A stretch of DNA of 64,000 nt. Source: Uloborus plumipes (taxonomy: Eukaryota > Arthropoda > Arachnida > Araneae > Uloboridae). A model generated the notes under the pieces. It was not told the DNA's origin and searched no databases. It worked only from the letters and a program-made list of their open reading frames with translations. The translations under genes and the position numbers were made by a program. Shown here in pieces: positions 35,151-48,000 of the stretch (position 1 is its first letter; every line of letters begins with the position of its first letter). Location of the stretch: the NCBI GenBank assembly GCA_038373865.1, contig JAXGGA010000482.1, positions 124,001 through 188,000 of the forward strand, given 5' to 3'.

Positions 35151-35700
35151 TGCACCTACTGTATCTCGGGAAATATTGCTGCGATTTGAATGAAATTTGG
35201 AATAACACTAACTCATTCTGGAAGCAAGCATCGATTAAATTTTGGCGCCAATCGCCCCAGGGGGAGGGTGGGGTGATTTTTGCGCTTAGTCAACAATGCG
35301 AAAAATTAATTCATTAAAAAATCGCTTTCACGCTATTTAATTATCAAAACAGCTGAAAACTTTCAATGATTTGAAATTTTTAACTATTGCCAATTTCTTT
35401 TTACTAAAAATAAAATGTTTGCAATTAATCTAAACAAGGCTTTTGCAATGATTTCCAATTTCGCTCATTGATTCTGCATTTGCCGGGTTATTACGATAAT
35501 TGGGAAATTGGAGCTGCTGTCTCCAATTATTCTGGCGAGTACGTATTTTATTTTGTAACCGGAATTCATAAGATAGATATAGAAGAAAGTTTCGTGACGG
35601 CCACGACAGCTAGTTTTAACTTGGCGATATTTTTTAGATGCATTAAGCCACTTTTAATGCTTTTTTCGTCTCTTTTATTTTTAACGGGAAAGTAGGCTAA

Positions 35701-37493
35701 AAATGGGTAAATGTATAATTTTTTAACACCAAATTTTTAATATGTTTCTTAAAAACAAATGAAATAATTTCACAAGAAGGCTTTCATCTGTTCTTTTTTT
35801 AACTGAGTTTATTTTCAGCAAAAAAGAAATCAACTCTTGTTAAATCTATTTGAGCAAGGTTTTTTTTTTCTTTTCATGACCCAAACTATTCCTACGGATT
35901 AAAAATATATTTGCTGCAAGGTGCTTGTAGTCTTCTCTTTGAAAAACGTTATAAGTAAATAACTAAGATTGCCATCTGTTATGCAAATTATGTATTTGAA
36001 TGATATTAATCGTTACTTAAAAGCCATTCAGTCCAGCTATCCCTTTTTATCAGTGAGAGTCACTCTTGCAAAAAGCTAGCCAACCTCTATTCGCAATTCA
36101 AATTAACAACAGGAAGCGTTGTACTCTCTTGGAAATAGCTGTTGAAAGAGAAAAAACAAGAATCCACCCACTTAACCAGTTCAAGCTGAAATGTGCCTTG
36201 TCCGTACCAAATTCCAATGTTTTACCTCTTTGGCTATTTCTTAAATCACCGCAAGGTGGCGCATCCAACCTCTAGAACAAAAAATTGTAGTCGACTCCAA
36301 AAAAAAAAAAAAAGATTTGTGTATATTGCTTAAATTACATACTGTCTAATGCTCTAATTTTAATATTAATGTTGATTGAAATTGTTGTCAATTTAAATTG
36401 TGAATAAATTTTAAAAAGCAATTTTAAAAATTTTTAATCTTTCCTCAATAGTACAAAAATATTTCGGACAGAAGGTTTTAGCATATGCTTTAAATCGTTC
36501 CTCTGTAAAAGGTTGAGTTATAAATCAATTTTATGGGTGAAACTTGGCTGTTGCAATAAAATGAACACAAAAGAACTTCCAGATTTCGATATAAGGAGTG
36601 GAATGTTTTTCAAATGAAATGTCGCGTAAACAGGATTTTATTTCTTTTTTAGTGTCGAAACTTCAGCAAGAAGAAATGTCTACATAAGTATACCATTTGG
36701 ACGAAACACTTTAAACTCTTCGTAACATAAAAGAAACGACGTTGAAATCTTTGCAAATTCAGTTTAACATCTGTTGTAAACTGTGGTTGAATACCTGTTT
36801 TGACGGGATATTAGCACCAAATATTCTTTTTAAGGGGAAGATTTTGCAATGCAATTGTTGTAAAACTCATAAACGTTTACTTTTTCTTTTCACACTTATA
36901 GAAGATAAAATGGCTAATTCATCCCTGAATAGCTCTTTGGAAGTTTGAACACACTTTTCTGGGACAGAATTTCTTTATGGCAAATTCACATATATCACGG
37001 TTCAAAATTATACAACATAAAATCAATTGATATGCGTACATTAATCTTTATGTAGGAATAAAGAGAATTTTATTTAAGAAAACTCTTTTAAACTGCTTTT
37101 AAAATACAGAACTAACTTCACAAAGAATTCTACGATGTTACCCACGCTAAGGTTCTCTTTATAAATTCAGGACAATTCAGCTAAATACCCGGGTGTATCA
37201 TGCCATAGCTGTTAAGAGTTACCACTTAGAATCCAACTTATAGTCATATATTTAGAAGTTGGTTGCTCAGTACAAATTAGACATACAGCAGGCCTTGACC
37301 ATGAACTGTTTGAGCGCCACTGAGTTTAATTTAGTCAGGGTTACTAAAAATATTTTAGCCCTCTTTTGTTTCAGCACACGTTTATTTGTAGTCTCAAATA
37401 TTCATTGAATATAAAATTTATAAATAAATTGTACAACCGAAACCTATAAAAACAAAATATAAACAACTTTTAAAGCCGTATCTTTAGTCATTA
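35701..37493. other. No gene identified
   Basis: AT-rich. A phrase at 36236-36272 (AAATCACCGCAAGGTGGCGC) is an isolated GC-rich patch. Short open frames only. Confidence 0.35.
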
Positions 37494-37838
37494 CACTGCA
37501 AAAAATGAACTGTTGCTTTTACAGTATAATACTGGCAGCCGAAGTTCCAATTTAAAATTGTAAAATGCACAGTAATAAACTAAAACTAGCAGTTCTCCCG
37601 TTTTATACAGTAAAGTTAGCAATTTGCAGTATATTGCCGTAAAACTTAGCTGCATTATACTGTAAAAACAACAATATAATACTGGCAGCAGAGGTTCCAG
37701 TTTAAAACTGTAAAATTCACTGTAATAAACTAAAATTAGTAATTTTACAGTTTATTACTGCAAATTAGCAATTTTTACAGTTTATTACCATAAAATTAGC
37801 TGTATTATACTGTAAAAACAACATTCATTTTTATAGTG
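37494..37838. mobile_element. CACTG-ended repeat, copy 2
   Basis: 345 bp starting CACTGCAAAAAATGAACTG and ending CATTTTTATAGTG, with the same ACTGTAAAAACAACA and TTTTACAGTTTATTAC phrases as copy 1 in the same orientation. TA lies on both sides and could be a target duplication. Confidence 0.78.
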
Positions 37839-38586
37839 TACTTCCACATTCATTTATTTACAAAACAAAATAATAATAAATTGTCCAAGTGCAAGTAATT
37901 CAAGAACTTAGAACGTTTAATCAACATTTATTTTTCAATATTTTGAAACATCTCGTGAAATATATAGTAACCTTTTTAATTATTAACTAGCCAACATACT
38001 ATAAAGTAGTTGCGCAATTCCAAAACAATACTGCCTGTATTTTAAATTTGTCTACAGCAATAACTTGTCATGCAGAAACAAATGGCCAGTAAACTCTCCT
38101 CTCTATCGATGTCTTTTAATAAGGACCAAGTCAATAACAGGCTTCTTTTCTTTCTTTCTTTCTTTTTTTTTTTTTTTTCCTTCAACTCAGAGATGGATTA
38201 CTTCCGCCATCGACCGGCTGTGTTTTATATGCTTCCTTCCTATTCTCTTTACATTTTATTCAATAACCCTACGAAAGCCTTATATTAACTTCTCTGATGT
38301 TTATCCTGTGGACTTATCCGAGAGCTAAGATTTACTACATTAGAAAATGAAACTTTGTTTCAATACAATATTTGGGTGATAGCAGTTTCGATTTTTTTAG
38401 TACATTTTCCATCAGTCTCTATTGGCCTTTTTTTTTTTTTTTTTTTCCTTTTCAGATAAAAGACTCAGGAAATACTAAAACGAAGCTGAATGAATTACTA
38501 TCGAAATTCAAAGTAAAAGTTAACACACGAAGACACAAAGAAAAGGGAGCTGAACACAATTCGTCGAATTCCTAGCAGACACGATG

Positions 38587-39107
38587 CACTGTAAAAAAAT
38601 GAATGTTGTTTTTACAGTATAATACAGATAATTTTATAGTAATAAACTGTAAAAATAGCTAATTTTACAGTTTTTTTTTTTTTTTTTTCAAATGGGGCTG
38701 CAGTAGAGGCACAACCTTTTGCAGACCTAATGCGATCCCCCAAAATTGCTAATTTTACAGTAGTAAACTGTAAAATTTCTACTTTTACAGTACTACAAGT
38801 AAACTGTAAAATTTCTTACTTTACAGTAAGAAACTATAAAATTGCTAGTTTTACTGTTTATTACCGTATATTTTAGTTTTAAACTGGAACCTCGGCTGCA
38901 ATATATACTGTTGTCTGCAGTATTATACTGTTGTTTTTACAGTATGATGCAGCTAAATTTTACGGCAATAAATTGTAAAATTACTAACTTTACAGTATGA
39001 AACTAAAATTGCTAGTTTTGCAGTTTATTACTGTGCACTTTACAGTTTTAAATTGGTACCTCGGCTGCCAGTATTATACTGTAAAAACAACAGTTCATTT
39101 TCTGCAG
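38587..39107. mobile_element. CACTG-ended repeat, copy 3, opposite orientation
   Basis: Starts CACTGTAAAAAAATGAATG and ends near CAGTTCATTTTCTGCAGT. The phrase order is reversed relative to copies 1 and 2. It is enlarged by a retroposon-like insertion at 38671-38748. Confidence 0.75.
38671..38748 (-). mobile_element. Short poly(A)-tailed retroposon fragment, copy 2
   Basis: Minus-strand GTCTGCAAAAGGTTGTGCC followed by poly(A). GCTAATTTTACAG lies on both sides and could be a target-site duplication, although the host repeat contains that phrase natively. Related to the unit at 15636-15712. Confidence 0.5.
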
Positions 39108-40925
39108 TTCACGAAAACACAAAGAAACAGGGAGCTGAACATTCTGACTTTCGAGCACATACGATACTAGTCTTTAAATGGTCTCAAATGAATATCTCAT
39201 TAAAACTATGTTCCATCACTTTCATTCTTATCTGAGATGCTTCTTTTATCACTGTTAACAATAAATTAATTTTATTTCTGATGCATTGTTAGATAAACCG
39301 AACTACTCAACGTGTTTACATCTTATATTCCCGTTCCCAAAACTGGGGATATTCCGCCAATTATTCACATCGCATAACATTCTTCAGATCACCTAATTGC
39401 GAGGTAATAAAACTTATTATCCATGCCCGGGAAGAACCACTGTTCTAATCAGTCAAATCTCATTTCGAAAGGTAGAAATTAACCCTAAAGACACGTAAAT
39501 GTTCACAACGGAAATTGCTTGAGATAGAATATCTTTTAGTCAAACGCAAATGGAAAGATAATAAATATCATTTATTCATGTAATTAAATGCACTCGCTCA
39601 TAAGTAATGAAAATATTCCTAGCTTCTTAAGCATGCAAATTGGATATAGATTATGTATTTAAATTTCATGTGGAAAAGATAAACTCAACTTAAAATTAAT
39701 TCTTGAGAATTTTATTGCATAGAAAAAGAGTAATAAAGAATTGAATTTCAATTAGGTACGTCTTTATTTGCAATGAATATTTTCATAAAGAAAAATGGTT
39801 ACTAGGTCTTGGGAAAAATTTTCTTTTTCTAATATTTTGTTACCTGGATAAGGAATGTACAAAAATAATATAACTATAGTTTCAGCTATCTATTTTAAAT
39901 TAGTGAAAATCAAAGTTTTACTTGCATGTTTGAAATAAATTTAAAGGAGCTCAAAGTATTGTTATTGTTGAAAGGGCAATTTTACCTGCATAAAATAATT
40001 TTGTCAAAGCTAAAATGTCGACATTATTTTTTTTTAACCCTTTCTAGTGAATTTTTTGCGAATTTCTTTGTGAAGATACAGCACTAGAAAAAAATCCTTG
40101 AAGTTGAAAATCGGAAAAAACGAGCATTATCAGTACCAGATGTTACGTTTGCATCAAGTTATAGATTTTTCAGCTTTCACTGTTAAAAAGGGGAGGGGGG
40201 AGCTAAAGCAGAAATATTCAAATAGATCTTCTAAGAAAAATATTTTTTCCTACAATTTAAGATTCTAGTCACAGCTGTTGATCTTTAGCATTACTTTAAA
40301 ATTTAAAAAAATAATATTTTAGGGCTATTTCTCAGAATACAAAAACAGTCATAATGACAAAGCAATTATGGTTTCTGAATCTAAGTGCAAAAACAAATTC
40401 TGAAAACCCGAAACATAAAGCCTTAACTATTGCTAAAATTTTAATCTCAGTTTAATTGCCACTTTCTGCTTCTAAGGCTCACAAATTTTGAGCTAAAAGC
40501 TTTAAGGAATAAATTGCGTCACGAAATGTTATTTCGTGAATATACTTCCAATAATTACATGAAAAATAGAGTTCTTGCAGAATATCCCTCCAATTAGTGT
40601 GCGATTAGAATTTATAAAGTAAAGAATTTTCTTGGCCGAACCCAATATTCTTTTCTTTAAGATTTTAATGACCCATACTTCCGAATGTCGATAAAAAAAT
40701 AGTAATAAACTACCCCATTCATAACAAAAATTTTGAAATATAACTTTTTATCAGGAACTTCTAAAAATGCTTATGAAACACATATATTTATGGAATTGAA
40801 AATAAGTTGTTGTGATTTTCCCCCTTTCAAAAAATTTGCTATAAACAAAAATACTTTTTTTTTAAATGTAATTTAAACATAAGCAAGTAAGGGGATTTTA
40901 AACACAGTGTTTAAATTCCCCGCAT
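39108..40925. other. No gene identified
   Basis: AT-rich, apparently non-repetitive within this window. Confidence 0.4.
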
Positions 40926-41250
40926 AGTCGAATACTGCCCGTCAGTGAGAACCGCGCCTAGCACTCGCGAGCCATTCCACTTAAAAAAGGGGTGATGGGT
41001 TGTGAGTGGGAACTTTCTGAAGCTTTCAATTTAAAACTTTCATTATTATTGCTGTCCTTTTGACACATTCAATTGAACTATGTATTTGAAATTAGCATCG
41101 TTCTACGTTATTTGATACGGCTCAAAATGCTTCTTATTATTCTTCCCCTTGTTGTTATCTTACCTATCACTTATTTTGGTAAGATCAGAGAAGACCTGAC
41201 GCATGCGTAAATACGCGGAAGGTTTTACCTAAGAAGATCATACCAGTACT
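40926..41250 (-). repeat. Right member of the 320-bp inverted pair
   Basis: Reverse complement of 30422-30740, including GAGAACCGCGCC, GGGGTGATGGGTTGTGAG and TGACGCATGCGTAAATACGC. Small insertions and substitutions separate the two members. Confidence 0.75.
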
Positions 41251-41324
41251 TATAATCAAAGACTTTCAACGGATCATCGAATACACATTGCTTCAATGAA
41301 TCAGAATGCATTAGAAAAAAAATG

Positions 41325-41396
41325 CAGTGGCGCAGTTGGATAGAACTGTGCGCTAAAAACGTGAAAATCATAGGTCCAAACCTGCTGTGAGTTGTG
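41325..41396 (+). mobile_element. tRNA-like SINE head
   Basis: CAGTGGCGCAGTTGGATAGA resembles a tRNA D-arm/A-box, and ATAGGTCCAAACCTGC resembles a T-arm/B-box about 50 bp later. Pairing is too poor for a functional tRNA. It may be the head of a SINE, or sequence carried by the element whose 3' end lies at 41752. Confidence 0.4.
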
Positions 41397-41699
41397 TCGC
41401 TATTGATTGACTTTATTTCACTGGTTAATTTTGATTAAAATTTTCAAGAATATATATACTATAATCTAAATATTTGTAGCATTTTAAACCGCATTTGTAC
41501 TGCTGCATTAAAACTAGAAAAGAAAATGTTCATTTTAGCATGATAATTTAACATGAATATTATTTCTTAAAGGTGCTTTTTTGCTTCTTTAAAACCTCAT
41601 AAGTCTACGAAAGTAAGACACCATGTCGTGTTCCTTGAAATCGACGAAAAATAACAATTTGCTTTGTGCCTGTTTTTCGAAAAATTACCGATAAAATTT

Positions 41700-41752
41700 C
41701 CAATTTTTAAATTACTGCTGTCAAGCGCGAATGCCTCTCGCGGGTCAGCTAG
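41700..41752 (+). mobile_element. Helitron-type 3' end
   Basis: A hairpin with stem CGCGA/TCGCG (41726-41742) is followed by GGTCAG and CTAG at 41749-41752, then T. The 5' terminus was not located. Confidence 0.6.
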
Positions 41753-44690
41753 TTCTAAAAATGCGTTTTAAATAAACCGCAAACACTTGAAACCAAGTGC
41801 AATGGCAAGATGTCAGAAAGTCGCGAGACAGCTGCCACGAATTTCACTTCTAGCATGAAAAGTAAGAATCTTAGTTTTTATTTCTTTCTGAACTGTCTCA
41901 GCAATCGATAAATTCTAAGACTTCTTTAAATATATTTGTCGACTTGTGCCATCTTATGGTACTTATACTTGAGACACATTTCAGTAGATAGTATTGCGAA
42001 AACTATCTATCCACTGTAAAGACACGGTTATCTTTCTAAACCAATGATATATTTTTAAAACTTTCCCTTTATTTCAGGAATTCGGTCCAAAATATTTCAC
42101 ATTTTTATGGCACTTTTTCTGTTTATTTTACATTTACTCATACTTTTGAACCAATCAAAGTCAACTCAATATAATATTGCAAATTATCATTTACTAGTCA
42201 ACTATCGCCAAATTTTAAAAGAAATTGTTATCAGTTTCTAATTGCAAAACTTGACCAAATTTTCTAAATTAAAATTTCAATTACATTTTACTCGTACCAT
42301 TTTTACTATAAATTTTGTGACCCTAACTTCTGAAGTATGTACACAGCTAAAATTGAAATCTTTATCACTAGTTGAGACTCCTTAGAACTGCTAAAAGCAT
42401 TTTAACTCAAGTATTTAACTTTCTTTACTGCAAATAAGAATTATTTATCTTCAATTTAAAACTAATTAATCTTTGTCAAAGAAATTCAGTTAAATCAAAC
42501 GTAAAAACTAGGAACAAAAAAGAAATCAGACATTTAACTTCTAAATATAAAAAGATTTAGTTTCGGATTCAAATTTTGTTATGTTAACGTGATTTATTCT
42601 GGCCAAAGAATCCTCTTGTCTAAAGTTCATGCGTAGCATTTGACATCGCTAGAAAAAGAGTATTCTAAGAGTTAAAAGTTCAAGAGTTGGGATTCCTCAT
42701 TTTTTTTTGAGGACGAGACAAACGACGGCTTTCTAGATAAAATTTGCGAAACAAATCTTGGTTAGATTTTTTAAAATCCTTTCAAGGTATTTGGTTAACC
42801 TTTTCATTTGTGATATACTCGTTTTTCCTATTTGGTTTTTCAAATGAAAAACCTGATATTGTTGAAATTTTTACCTTTGAAAGTGGAAGAAGTGACTCTC
42901 TGAAAATCAAGAATTAAATTGAATATTTAAATATTTCTCGTCAAGTAGTAAAACTTAAGTTCATAGTCTAAAAGTATGAAATTATTTAAAACATTGCATT
43001 GACTGCCTTTAAAAATTATCAATTCAGAACAATTGAATTTATGCTTTGATTATGCTGTTTCACTCCATTGCATGTGCAAGGAGTGAAGTAGCTGGAAATA
43101 TACTGCATTCCTGCAAAATATTTTGCAGTTTCGTGAGTTAAAACGCTGTTGTTATCTCACTTTTAGGTTCAACTACATTGTAAAGTTTTTTTTATTCCTT
43201 TAAGCATGAAAAAGATTTCTTAGCTTTTCTGTAACAGACTAAAGGAAGGGTTCTTCAAGGGAACTAATTCATTTAGTTCGCAATGTTTTAGCAGCTAATT
43301 ATGTACCATACACAGTGAATATGATTCATTTAAGATAATTTATTTAAGACATTTTTTTTTTCATTGTAGTCTTTTCTGAATTTTGCAGCACCTTCAAATT
43401 TCCAACAATTTGCAACATCGAAAATTTTCTGAGGATTAACGTCAATATGTGTTTTATTATTATTATTATTATTATTATTATCTGCATTCATAAAAAAGTT
43501 GCCAACAGAAGATCAATTTAAGCATTGAAATGATGTCCCTATACGTAGAGTAAAAAATTTCATCAGGAGCAAAGAAAAATATGACTATCAAACCACACTT
43601 GTGTTCAACTCTGGTAACTTTTTTGATTTTCTTCCTCCTTTGTGAACACAGAAAACTACCAGTATGATAGTAAGGCAATTGTCAATCAAAGTTTGTTTCA
43701 TTCATTATCTTGAAATCCAATTAATTTTGAATAAATTAAAAATGCTTTGTCCTCACATTCAAAATCAACATGAACATGTTTTTCTTCTAAAGAACTTTGG
43801 TGTGATTAGCTTAAAATGCCGAAACTAGAAAATCTTCCGAGTTCAACAGAGAAAAAAAAGAAAAACGCAACGTTTCTTATTTTATTTTATTTTTATTTGC
43901 TTATACGTGCAACTTAAAACTCATTCTGAATTGTCTTTCTCTTTTTTCTCTCTTTCTTACACACTTGTCACTCAAAGCACGACAGATGGTTCGTTTTTCA
44001 AATTGTTTCCATGATGTTCCTTTGTTCCAAGGGAGCTCAAGCTGTCGCGTTCATAGAAAAGAAAAATAATTCTTCATTCTTCCAGACTTAACTTTAAAAA
44101 ATATAAATAATAAATAAGTAACAAAATCAAAAATAAAGATAGAATGAAGAGATTCTGTTACAAAAAGAAGAAAACAAAAATAAAAATCTACATTTCGTAC
44201 TCGCGGAAAAAGTGTTTCTCAGCCAAAAAATAATGGGATACATTTTTGCTATAAGTTCTCCTTGAACTAAGAAAACGTGTAAATGAAAAGATTCAGAGAC
44301 ACTGTTTCACCATCACAAATTCTGAATTCAAAAAAAAAAAAAACTAATATCTTTGTCAAATTCAGAAAGAATAGATTTTTAACTGTGTAGTGATTTTGAA
44401 ATTAAGGATTTTTACACCTTTTTCTTTATTAAGAATCCTCAAAAAGTTTTCAAATGCATCCAGTTCTAGTGCTTCAGCTGTTACGTTTTTAATAATATTG
44501 CAGTCGCGTAATAAATTTACATTTACATGTAAACCAGTCATTTAGGGGAGCAGCAACTCCCTCCCTCAGCTTTGAAACATTAACGTCAACATATTATATA
44601 TATAGAGAGAGAGAGTGGTGTTGTTTTTTTTTGATATAATTTGCATTGAACTTATTCTCTTTGACCAGAACCGTAACGAGACTTTAGTTT
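41753..44690. other. No gene; one (ATT)n microsatellite
   Basis: AT-rich. An (ATT)n tract lies at 43456-43482. No supported element or exon. Confidence 0.45.
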
Positions 44691-44712
44691 CTTTAGTTTT
44701 CATTCCATTTAG

Positions 44713-45065
44713 TACAATCTATCGCTAGTCATCTGTGATGAATTTAGCTTCAGTCATCTACATGTATGATGACAAATTCCGATTAATGCTCCGAACTTAC
44801 TCTTGACTTAGCGTGACCTCTGCTTAGACATCACGCACGCAATACAATCTATCTCCAGTCATCTATGATGAATCTATCTTAAGTCATCAATGATGATGAA
44901 TTTCGATTAAAGCTCTGGCTACTAACTCACCGAATCGTAATCCCATGCCATAGAGCACACTTGGACTTTCATGCAACTTGGAGAGCCAACTCCACCATAT
45001 CAGAATATCGACTTAGCGTGGCCTCTGCTTAGATTTTTCGTTCAACCTATCTCCAGTCATCTACA
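44713..45065. repeat. Degenerate tandem duplication
   Basis: ACAATCTATCGCTAGTCATC at 44713 recurs as ACAATCTATCTCCAGTCATC about 129 bp later and again near 45045. GACTTAGCGTGACCTCTGC near 44805 recurs about 205 bp on. A block with two interleaved, diverged repeat units. Confidence 0.65.
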
Positions 45066-45070
45066 AAAAA

Positions 45071-48000
45071 CTTCTGGCATCAATGGTAACTCGAGTTGCA
45101 GTTGTTTTGCACGTTTAAAATGGCCCAAAACGTTATTGGCTACGTGATCATCACGTTTTGAATCTTTGATGTATACTTACTACAGTACTTCATCCTTATT
45201 ATGGACTCATCGCGCTGAAATAGACAGTAACCGAACTAGAAGCAGTCCTACATCATTTAAGGATGAACTGCACTAGTAGTGATGGTTTAATCTCTCTGCA
45301 CTCATGAACATAAAAGATGTTGATAGGTGCAGGCTGCCTGTTCAGCTTTAGGCGTTACAATCCGGCAAAATAAAAATATACACAAGAAAATTTTTAATCA
45401 AAAGCATCACTCTTGTTTTGGAAAGTTGTTTAATGCTGATCACCAGTATGCAATCTTCCTAAACTAAACAAAGGAGCAAATTTCGAAATTTATTCTAGAT
45501 TTTTTTAAACTTTGCTATACTATTTTATCATTCCACATCAAATTTTAAATTAAAATGTTTCCTGCATGGTGAATAATATTGAGTGAATTAATACAAGAAA
45601 ATACTGGAACTGAATTTCATTTCTCTCAAGTTATTGTAAACATATTTTTTTAATCAAGAATATGACCTTGCATCGGTGCATATCTCATTTTATTTTATTC
45701 TACTTTCCAGCACGAGGAATTAGCCTTATTTCCCAGAACTTCAAGAGTTTTATATCATATTTCATTTTTCCCTTTATGAAGTATAAGATTAGCTTTCTTT
45801 TATTGTGTTTATTTTCAATCGAAAAATAAAATCCCAGCAGAAAGAAAATGAAAGAAAAGTAAACGGAATTCAGTCAGATCCCAAACTAATGCAAGCAGAA
45901 ACGATGCCGTTGAAAAAGTAAGAATGAAAAGGGGAAAAATAGTAGAAACAGATATAAAATGAACCTTTTTTTCTTTCATTCTTTTTTTTTCTTTGATAGA
46001 AAGTAGATTAAGGGTATACATTTTTCCCTTCTTATTCGAATATTTTGTGCCACTGAGCCAGTGCAGAGCATGTGGTGCAAAAAAAAAGATGTACTGCCTG
46101 ATTTAGAACTTTTGACGAGCAGAGATGTTCCTCTTCCATTGATGGTATCGACAGTTTTGATTCGATATCAGTGGTATCGGCATTGGTATCGAAAAGTACG
46201 ATATTACACTCTGATATTGATTCTGTCGATGGAGAATAGTTCTTGAAATTCCTGAACGTTTTTAAACTTATTATTTGACACCTTAGTTAATTTTGTCTCA
46301 ATACCTTAAATTTAGAAAATAACTTTCTCAAAAACTTACAAGGTAACGATTCACACTTAAACAACCTATATAAGCCAACACCACCTTTAAAAATGTCATC
46401 TCACTAATTTCGTGATGTCACAATAAGAGGCTTACGGAGAGGAAATTTTTGCCATGAAAACCATTTCAATTAATGTCGCTTGAAAGACGTATCAGCTTGA
46501 AGAGACGCCAGTACTTTTTTTTTTCCTTTCTTAAGAAAAACGCAGCGAATAATGAGGCAAAAATTCGACGTAAACAGTAAACTGGCGTGAGGAAAAATCT
46601 CAAGGGTGTGGATCCCCCTCCACCCCCCTACACACACACAAGGTTCGAAAATCCCCTTTTCTAGTGACTTGAGCATCAAAGGACGTGTGTGTCAAATTTG
46701 GCAAAGATCCGGCGTAAGCAGTGGATGTGTATAAAGGAATGCCAGACGGTCGAAAATCCTCAGTGTTAGCAAATATGACACACTGAAATTTTCGTGGTCA
46801 CAAAGTCCTCCAAGCTTCCAATCCAAATCAATACCTTTTTTCCACAATGGTTCTAGGCTTAAAACATGAGCATACAAGATTTCTTTAGATATAATAGCAT
46901 TGCTAAAAAAAATCTTGTATGTTGTCAATGTAGAACAAGCCTAATTAATAGCTTGAAATTGATATTAAATTAAAACAAATTATATAAAAAAGGTGTTTTT
47001 AAGTCAATTTCTACTTAGGTCAACGCGGAAAAATTATGCATGTGCTCTGTAGAACGCAATTATTTCTACTGTTGCTCCATTTTCTATTCAGAGATTCAAG
47101 CAAGGGTGTCTCAGTCCGAAGTGGTCACCGAAGCCGGCTAGTCCTCAATTTAAATTTTGCAGAAATTTGCAAAATATCTGAAGATTTCTTTCAGAATTTT
47201 GTTAGGTCGTCTCATTATACTCTTTTTCATGCAAATATCGAGTTTTGAGCAGAACTTGCGTCATTTACAGAACATTTAGATCTACATCTACAGAAAATTT
47301 ACAGATTTTTTTTTAAATATGAAGCCTTTAAAAGAGCCTGCGTTTCCGGAACTTCATTTTAGTAAAATCTCCGTAAGAATGGACTTAAATTGATGTTACA
47401 TTCGGAAGGAAACTCCATTTTCCCCCCTTTCTAAAACTATCCAAAAATACGGTTTTTAATTAAAACCATACGAAGTGTTCATTCACTGGTTGATCTACCC
47501 TATCTTTTTTTTTTTTTTTTTTTTTTTGCGAGTTTTTTCTTGTTAATCAAAATTACGAGCGATAGTTTTAGAATTTCCACAGCTGCATCTATAAAAGTAA
47601 TTGCTCGGAAAACTGTTATAAAAATTATCTTTCAATAATGCACTCTGTTGGTATTCTGTAAAATACTAAAAAATAAACTGTTCTGTAAGATATATCTGCC
47701 AGTGAAAAGGTTTAGCAATAATTCAGAATTCCATTTGGAATTTCGCCGAACGATAGAATAATTTTTTAAGTTAAAATCATCGAGTTCTATTAATCGACCA
47801 CTAGAATTTTTTAATTTGCATTACATTTTAAAATGTAAAATTTTACCTTAGTTCTAAGAAAACTTTGATCTGTAAAAAGTCTGATGCTAATGACTACAAC
47901 TTATTGTTAACAAAGAATGATTCAGAGTAATGAAACTCACTTATTATATTTTAATAAACAATTAACTGGGCTTGAAATGTATTCATATATTCTTAAAAAT

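Larger units (their letters stand above)
34241..35613 (+). mobile_element. Second helentron-type element nested in B
   Basis: It starts TCTTCTATATCTA, at once followed by its inverted form TATAGAAGAAAGT. A further TAGATATAGAAGAAAG stands just inside the 3' end. The 3' end has a TCGTG/CACGA hairpin, then CAGCTAG with CTAG at 35610-35613. It lies between T residues without target duplication. These are helentron/HINE traits, but the family differs from A, B and C. It carries a GTCT microsatellite and a 144-bp tandem array. Confidence 0.82.
32107..35700 (-). mobile_element. Helentron-like element B with expanded array and nested helentron
   Basis: Same termini as A: the hairpin AGTTCTGTCAAGAACT near 32111, ACTTTCCCGT just inside, and AACGGGAAAGTAGGCT at 35684-35698. 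It is 3.6 kb because it carries a roughly 1.2-kb array of 19-bp units (32667-33855) and a 1.37-kb insertion (34241-35613). Between these lie 145-bp repeat units and a GACA array as in A. The first about 550 bp (32107-32660) run in parallel with A and C. Confidence 0.85.

Noticed and set aside
30422..41250. A Polinton/Maverick-type large DNA transposon
   Set aside because: No polymerase B, integrase, protease or capsid-like genes between the inverted repeats; the content is layered small repeats.
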